Source of the DNA: Moorena bouillonii PNG
Lineage (GTDB): Bacteria > Cyanobacteriota > Cyanobacteriia > Cyanobacteriales > Coleofasciculaceae
DNA: 45,771 nucleotides
Direction: 5' to 3'
NCBI RefSeq assembly: GCF_001942495.1
Contig: NZ_MKZS01000001.1
Coordinates: 4,040,013-4,085,783 of the forward strand
Positions within the stretch are counted from its first letter, which is position 1. Each line of letters begins with the position of its first letter. The notes beneath the pieces are model-generated. The model saw only the letters and a list, made by a program, of their open reading frames with translations. It made no database searches and was not told the DNA's origin. Position numbers and translations under genes: made by a program. Positions 41,496-45,771 of the stretch are shown piece after piece.

Positions 41496-43190
41496 CTACA
41501 ATATCTCCAGAGATACTAGGGTTTGGTCGTCTTCCTGAATCGGATTGGTACGCTCTCGAATCCGAGCTAAGAAATTACTAAGGTCAAACGGAGCAGGTTC
41601 CTGAAGCAGAAGCTGCCAAAGACCGGATGACTCAAGCCTAGAACTGGTGCTGGTTGACCCATCGGATGAAGAACCTGTCACTGGATTCACTGGATTCAGG
41701 GTTGCTTCGGTAATTCCATCACTTGTTAGTAGCAGGATGCTACCTGAATTTAATCTTAAATGTCCTGATTCCGCCTGCCAAATTGGCAAAATTCCTAAGG
41801 GAATACCCCTAACCTCTAGGTAAGTCGGCTCTGGAGTTTTTGATTCTGAGTGTTGTTGGACTACTTGCTGATCAGACCAAACCATAGGATAGGTATGACC
41901 AGCATTAGCGTAAACCAACTGTTGCTTGTCAGGGGTATAACGAGCCAAGACCAGGGTAATAAAACAGTTGGTATGATAGAGGTCATCTGACATGATGTGG
42001 TTAAGATTTTGGATCACTGTTTTTGGGTCTGGGGATGTTTCTTGAGCAAGTTCCCGTCGTAACATCGACATGGCACTGGTCATAAATAAGGCAGCAGGTA
42101 CGCCTTTACCGGACACATCTCCAACTGCTAGCCATATATCTCCTTGGGGATGAACATAGACTTCAAAAAAATCCCCACCAACCTGTCGCGCTGGGGTGCA
42201 GTGAGCTTGCACTCTCACCTGTTCCATCTCTGGCCAACTCTGACGCAGCAAATTATTCTGAATCTGGCGAGCTACATCTAGTTCATCCCGCATCTGCTGA
42301 GCCTGTAACTGGGTGCGTTGCAGTAGTTTTGCCTGAGAAATCGCTAACGCTGCTTGTTTAGCAACGGCTTCTATCAGCTGGATATCTTCTGTATTCCAAG
42401 ACCCCTCACTCTTTTGCTGGTAGAGACACAACACCCCTAAGATCTGTTGTTGGTCCGGTAGGGGAACGATCAAATGCACCGAATTATGACCATCCCTTGT
42501 TTCTTGACACAACTTAGTCTCGGGTTTCTCTAATACCTGTTGTATCATCAAATCAGCATTAGGGATATGAGGTGTATTGCCATCCCCAGAAACCTTGTAG
42601 GTGAAACATTCTGGTGTGAGTTGGTTGAACTCTACCGGTCGCAGGATACAAGCGGTAGCATCAAAGGCTTGACCCATGGTGGTCACTACCTTTTGCAGTA
42701 GATTACTATAATCTAGGGATTCTCGAATTGCCGTTGTCACCATATTGAACAATTCTTCCCGTCGTAAGGCCCGAGAAAGTTCCCTGGTTCTTTTTTTTAG
42801 CACTTGGTAAGTTTCAGCAGCTTGTCGCACCACTGCTTTTAGTTCCTCACCCTGCCAAGGCTTTGTGATGTACTTATAGACCTGACCTGAGTTAATTGCT
42901 GCCACCAAATCTTCTATATCTGTGTAGGCAGTCAACAGGATGCGAATTGTATCTGGAAAACGCTCTACTGTCCTGCTCAAGAATTCTGTGCCATTCATTC
43001 CCCCTAGGCGCTGATCTGAGATAATAATCGCCATCTCTCCTTCGGTGTCCAAAATATCTAAAGCGGTTATGGCATCATTAGCTCTGAAGACGTGAAATTT
43101 TCGGCGGAAGGTTCTGTAAAGTAGATCTAAGTTGTCAGACTCATCGTCTACTACCATCAATTTGAGTTTTTCTTGATTTCCCTGACTCAT
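41496..43190 (-). CDS. Receiver-GAF-PP2C (SpoIIE-type) phosphatase
   Basis: An RsbU-like response regulator phosphatase, 564 residues from the chosen start. An N-terminal receiver (KLMVVDDESDNLDLL, phosphoacceptor in IIISDQR, TKPW at its end) is followed by a coiled linker, a GAF domain (about 145-280) and a SpoIIE/PP2C domain with metal sites in GGDFFEVYVHPQGDIWLAVG then DVSGKGVPAAL and LLTSDGITEA. The longer frame to 43322 would overlap the divergent antiporter start, and relatives begin just before the receiver, so ATG 43190 (MSQGNQEKLKL) is preferred; 43244 is another option. Coupled to the RsbW-like gene. Confidence 0.87.
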   Translation of the reverse strand: MSQGNQEKLKLMVVDDESDNLDLLYRTFRRKFHVFRANDAITALDILDTEGEMAIIISDQRLGGMNGTEFLSRTVERFPDTIRILLTAYTDIEDLVAAINSGQVYKYITKPWQGEELKAVVRQAAETYQVLKKRTRELSRALRREELFNMVTTAIRESLDYSNLLQKVVTTMGQAFDATACILRPVEFNQLTPECFTYKVSGDGNTPHIPNADLMIQQVLEKPETKLCQETRDGHNSVHLIVPLPDQQQILGVLCLYQQKSEGSWNTEDIQLIEAVAKQAALAISQAKLLQRTQLQAQQMRDELDVARQIQNNLLRQSWPEMEQVRVQAHCTPARQVGGDFFEVYVHPQGDIWLAVGDVSGKGVPAALFMTSAMSMLRRELAQETSPDPKTVIQNLNHIMSDDLYHTNCFITLVLARYTPDKQQLVYANAGHTYPMVWSDQQVVQQHSESKTPEPTYLEVRGIPLGILPIWQAESGHLRLNSGSILLLTSDGITEATLNPVNPVTGSSSDGSTSTSSRLESSGLWQLLLQEPAPFDLSNFLARIRERTNPIQEDDQTLVSLEIL

Positions 43191-43276
43191 CACTAATTTT
43201 GCGTGGGTTTGGGGAAAACCGAAAACCCCTGTGATTTTAGGCATGGGCAAGAGGCTTTCCCTTTTGAGTTTATCTT

Positions 43277-43280
43277 GGAG
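43277..43280 (+). promoter_or_regulatory. Shine-Dalgarno site for the antiporter gene
   Basis: GGAG seven bases before ATG 43288. It supports this start over the upstream in-frame ATGs at 43231 and 43243. Confidence 0.65.
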
Positions 43281-43287
43281 TTTCTGT

Positions 43288-44880
43288 ATGTCCCTAGAGT
43301 CCACTGTTGGCGAAGTCGCCATTAAGCAAAACCTCGAACAGTTTCTCCTAGTGCTGTCGGTGTCTTTGAGTGTGGCAACCTTATCTCGGATCTTTTCCTG
43401 GTTCCGTAAAATTCCTTACACCCTATTACTGGTAATTGTCGGGTTAGCCTTGGCCTTTGTGGATGTCCGACTGGTTAACTTATCACCAGAACTGATTCTG
43501 GAAATTTTTCTACCCCCCCTACTCTTTGAAGCCGCTTGGAATATCCGCTGGCGCGACTTACGACGGGATTTGGTCCCCGTGAGTCTATTTGCGATCGCTG
43601 GGGTAATTATTTCCGTAGTTGGCATTGCCTTTGCCATCAATCAGCTGACAGGACTACCCCTGACCATTGCTTTATTGGTTGGAGCCAGTCTTTCTGCCAC
43701 TGACCCAGTTTCGGTTATTGCCCTATTTCGGGAATTGGGTGCGGATAAACGGCTGAAAACTCTGATGGAGGGGGAAAGCCTATTTAATGATGGGGTAGCA
43801 GTGGTTGCTTTTAGTTTATTAGTCGGACTACCCCTAGGACTAGAAGAATTTTCCATTGCCACTAGTGTTGCCCGTTTCTTAGGGTTTGTGGGGATTGGGA
43901 TTGGCATCGGTTGCATCATTGGTTTTGGAATTTCCTACGCCACCCAACGCTTTGATTTACCCCTGGTGGAGCAATCCCTGACCTTGGTTTCTGCTTATGG
44001 CACTTATTTAATTGTGGAGGAACTAGGGGGATCCGGTGTGATTGGGGTAGTCACCGTTGGGGTGATCTTGGGCAATTTTGGCTCCCGCATTGGTATGAAC
44101 CCCCGTACCCGGTTGATTGTCTCTGAGTTTTGGGACTTTTTAGCCTTTTTTGTGAACTCGATTGTCTTTCTACTGATTGGTGACCAAATTAAAATAGCTA
44201 GTTTAGGGCAAAATATCAAATTAATTGCGGTTACTATCTTGGCTGTACTACTCACCAGAGCGATCGCAATTTATGGTTTGGGCGCATTCAGCAATATCTT
44301 GGTCAACTCTCAAATTGGTTGGCGGGAACAAACCGTCCTATGGTGGGGTGGCTTGCGAGGTTCGGTTTCCATTGCTCTGGCCTTAAGTGTGCCAGTTGTG
44401 TTAGAAGGACGACAAGATATTATCGAAACTGTGTTTGGCGTGGTACTGTTTACCCTGCTAGTCCAGGGGTTAACCACTCGATGGTTTCTCGAAAAGTTAA
44501 ATTTAATTGGTGACCAACCCCTACGTCAGCAATATTCGGAAGTTCTTGCCCGTCGCATCGCCCTGAATCGGGTCAGAAATTATCTTGAGGAGGGCTTAAA
44601 GACTACAGAAATCGATTCCGACCTGTGGCGCTATCAAACCAAACTTATCGATACCCAACTGACAACCATTAACAATGAAATTAAGGAGTTACGGAGTAAC
44701 CACCCTGAACTCGAAACTCTTGAGCTTGAGCAACTTCAAGAAACCATGTTAGATATTGAAGCTGATACCTACGCCGAATTTATTCGTTCTGGACGGCTCA
44801 ATGAAAACCTTTCACCGATTATGCAGCAGGTACTGATTGAGGCAGATCAGAAAACCATTGATATTGAGGGTGTGAGCTAA
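43288..44880 (+). CDS. CPA1-family Na+/H+ antiporter
   Basis: A 530-residue cation:proton antiporter of the NhaP/NhaS type, exporting Na+ (or K+) against protons. About 12 membrane helices. The conserved motifs are LPPLLFEAAWNIRWRDLR, SLSATDPVSVIALFRELGAD and GESLFNDGVAVVAF, which holds the Asn-Asp pair of CPA1 proteins. WWGGLRGSVSIALALSVP follows. The cytosolic C-terminal tail from about residue 410 is helical, as in cyanobacterial relatives. It is divergent from the phosphatase gene. Confidence 0.93.
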   Translation: MSLESTVGEVAIKQNLEQFLLVLSVSLSVATLSRIFSWFRKIPYTLLLVIVGLALAFVDVRLVNLSPELILEIFLPPLLFEAAWNIRWRDLRRDLVPVSLFAIAGVIISVVGIAFAINQLTGLPLTIALLVGASLSATDPVSVIALFRELGADKRLKTLMEGESLFNDGVAVVAFSLLVGLPLGLEEFSIATSVARFLGFVGIGIGIGCIIGFGISYATQRFDLPLVEQSLTLVSAYGTYLIVEELGGSGVIGVVTVGVILGNFGSRIGMNPRTRLIVSEFWDFLAFFVNSIVFLLIGDQIKIASLGQNIKLIAVTILAVLLTRAIAIYGLGAFSNILVNSQIGWREQTVLWWGGLRGSVSIALALSVPVVLEGRQDIIETVFGVVLFTLLVQGLTTRWFLEKLNLIGDQPLRQQYSEVLARRIALNRVRNYLEEGLKTTEIDSDLWRYQTKLIDTQLTTINNEIKELRSNHPELETLELEQLQETMLDIEADTYAEFIRSGRLNENLSPIMQQVLIEADQKTIDIEGVS

Positions 44881-44887
44881 TTGTGGA

Positions 44888-45019
44888 ATGATTAAAGGTA
44901 ATTTAGAACAGTTTGGGGCGAGAGGGTCGCTAATTGGCAATTTAATTGAAGGCTTGCTGGCTCTAAGTACAGTAATTGTTTTTGTGTTTAGCACCTGGCC
45001 TGTGGTAATGGGAATTTAG
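44888..45019 (+). CDS. Possible small membrane protein
   Basis: A 43-residue frame beginning 7 bases after the antiporter stop: polar start MIKGNLEQFGARGSLIGNLI and one hydrophobic helix LLALSTVIVFVFSTWPVVMG. Close spacing and amphipathic-to-hydrophobic layout suggest a translated small subunit or leaderless peptide, but no ribosome site or known family supports it. Confidence 0.35.
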   Translation: MIKGNLEQFGARGSLIGNLIEGLLALSTVIVFVFSTWPVVMGI

Positions 45020-45037
45020 CAACTTGTTGAGGGAATA

Positions 45038-45341
45038 GGGAACAGGGAACAGGGAATAGGGAATAGGGAATAGGGAACAGATAGACTTTTGGCAGCTTTA
45101 CAAAAGTTAACACAGTTTCGTTTATTTATGTCCAGGTACTTATACTTTATTAACTCTTGCCTGTTGCCTGTTCCCTCTTGGCCTTGGGTAGTATGTTAAC
45201 AACTCAAATACAAACGCTATATACTGTTCCCTGTTCCCCGTTCCCTGTTCCCTTTTTAAGTCAAATACAAACGCTATATACTGTTCCCTGTTCCCTGTTC
45301 CCTTTTTAAATCAATTTTTTTTCAACCCAAGAAATGTAAAG
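45038..45341. repeat. GGGAACA/GGGAATA heptamers and duplicated ~58-bp unit
   Basis: GGGAACA/GGGAATA array at 45038-45079. At 45206-45307 a unit of about 55-60 bp (AAATACAAACGCTATATACT then TGTTCCC heptamers, then CCTTTTTAA) occurs twice. The two arrays are inverted relative to each other. No gene in this interval. Confidence 0.88.
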
Positions 45342-45635
45342 ATGATCGAGCATATTGTTTTGTTCAAGTGGAAAGAAGACGCTTCAGCGGATGCGATCGC
45401 ATTAGCTATGAATGGACTCCTGGCTATGAAAGACCAAATTCCTGAGATTCTAGAACTGTCCTGTGGAGAGAACTTTTCGCAGAGGTCTCAGGGATTTCAG
45501 CATGGTTTGAGAGTGCAACTTCTCGATTGCGACGCTTTGAGTACCTATGCGGATCACCCAGTCCACCAGGAAGTAATCGAGAAGTATATCAAACCGATCC
45601 TAGGAGACATCATCGCAGTGGATTACGAAGTTTAG
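45342..45635 (+). CDS. Dabb-family (stress-responsive A/B barrel) protein
   Basis: A 97-residue small protein with the dimeric alpha/beta-barrel pattern: MIEHIVLFKWKEDASADAIA at the start, FQHGLRVQLLDCDALSTYAD with the following HPVHQEVIEKYIKP. This matches the Dabb fold of stress-responsive and some cyclase or decarboxylase proteins. Function in cyanobacteria is unknown. It is preceded by repeats and followed by a GTGTGGG array. Confidence 0.9.
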   Translation: MIEHIVLFKWKEDASADAIALAMNGLLAMKDQIPEILELSCGENFSQRSQGFQHGLRVQLLDCDALSTYADHPVHQEVIEKYIKPILGDIIAVDYEV

Positions 45636-45667
45636 TAGCCTCCAAGATAGAGCACAGGAACTGAGGG

Positions 45668-45717
45668 GGTGTGGGGTGTGGGTGTGGGGTGTGGGTGTGG
45701 GGTGTGGGGTGTGGGTA
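45668..45717. repeat. GTGTGGG tandem repeat
   Basis: About seven copies of 6- to 8-bp GGTGTGG/GTGTGGG units after the Dabb gene. The last bases of the window (from 45740) start another GATGCAG...AACAGGGGAAATCCCC palindromic repeat like those at 28674 and 38136. Confidence 0.88.
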
Positions 45718-45771
45718 GCTGTACACATAAATCCAGAAGCGATGCAGCAAGGGAACAGGGGAAATCCCCAT

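Noticed and set aside
43416-44255. Minus-strand open frames inside the antiporter gene
   Set aside because: Shadow frames of a well-conserved membrane protein gene.

Overview
The window looks like chromosomal DNA of a filamentous marine cyanobacterium, most likely of the Moorena (Moorea)/Oscillatoriales type. The evidence is the frequent HIP1 octamers (GCGATCGC, about 14 seen), a fraC-fraD pair typical of filament-forming cyanobacteria, GUN4, DUF3084, DUF4342 and PedR-like proteins, many heptamer tandem repeats, and several families of short palindromic repeats. Genus is inference; no rRNA or tRNA gene was seen.

Layout. 1-180 is a heptamer tandem repeat. 517-4428 is a compact surface-polysaccharide group (Wzz/GumC-like, MurJ/Wzx-like flippase, sulfotransferase), followed by rubredoxin with a clear terminator. 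4791-8097 (minus) holds an SF2 helicase and fraD/fraC, with an intact TnpB gene (8160-9284) just upstream of fraC. 10011-13496 holds a GUN4-domain gene, a DUF3084 coiled-coil membrane gene and a small conserved gene. 13500-15850 is gene-poor and full of mobile remnants: an IS605-type right end, a dead 917-bp IS5-family element with perfect ends and a TAA duplication, and two copies of a strongly structured RNA-like motif. 15861-24387 is mostly housekeeping or conserved genes: epimerase, MidA-like methyltransferase, serine hydrolase, PedR-like regulator, DUF4342, trpB and an RNase D-like exonuclease. 24667-28053 is a large 7TM histidine kinase-receiver-adenylate cyclase hybrid, preceded by a branched hairpin element.

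29089-32796 is the most interesting accessory segment. An alpha/beta hydrolase and an NB-ARC-TPR (STAND) protein are joined across a run of nine A, where a -1 shift would fuse them. Next come a cold-shock/sunset-domain membrane protein and a DUF433 antitoxin-like gene whose toxin partner is cut after about 20 codons next to a palindromic repeat element. 33077-35506 is an FHA-FHA-ABCG transporter. 35507-39055 is a graveyard: MITE-like elements, a nonribosomal peptide synthetase relic and a dead IS. 39154-41003 is a SWIM zinc-finger pseudogene broken by two palindromic repeats and stop codons. The window ends with an RsbU/RsbW-like phosphatase and kinase pair, a divergent CPA1 Na+/H+ antiporter and a Dabb protein.

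Together: the first genes probably build and export a sulfated polysaccharide sheath; fraC/fraD maintain cell-cell septa; the hydrolase-STAND unit is a candidate signalling or defence module; the rest is metabolism and regulation scattered among unusually dense repeat invasion.
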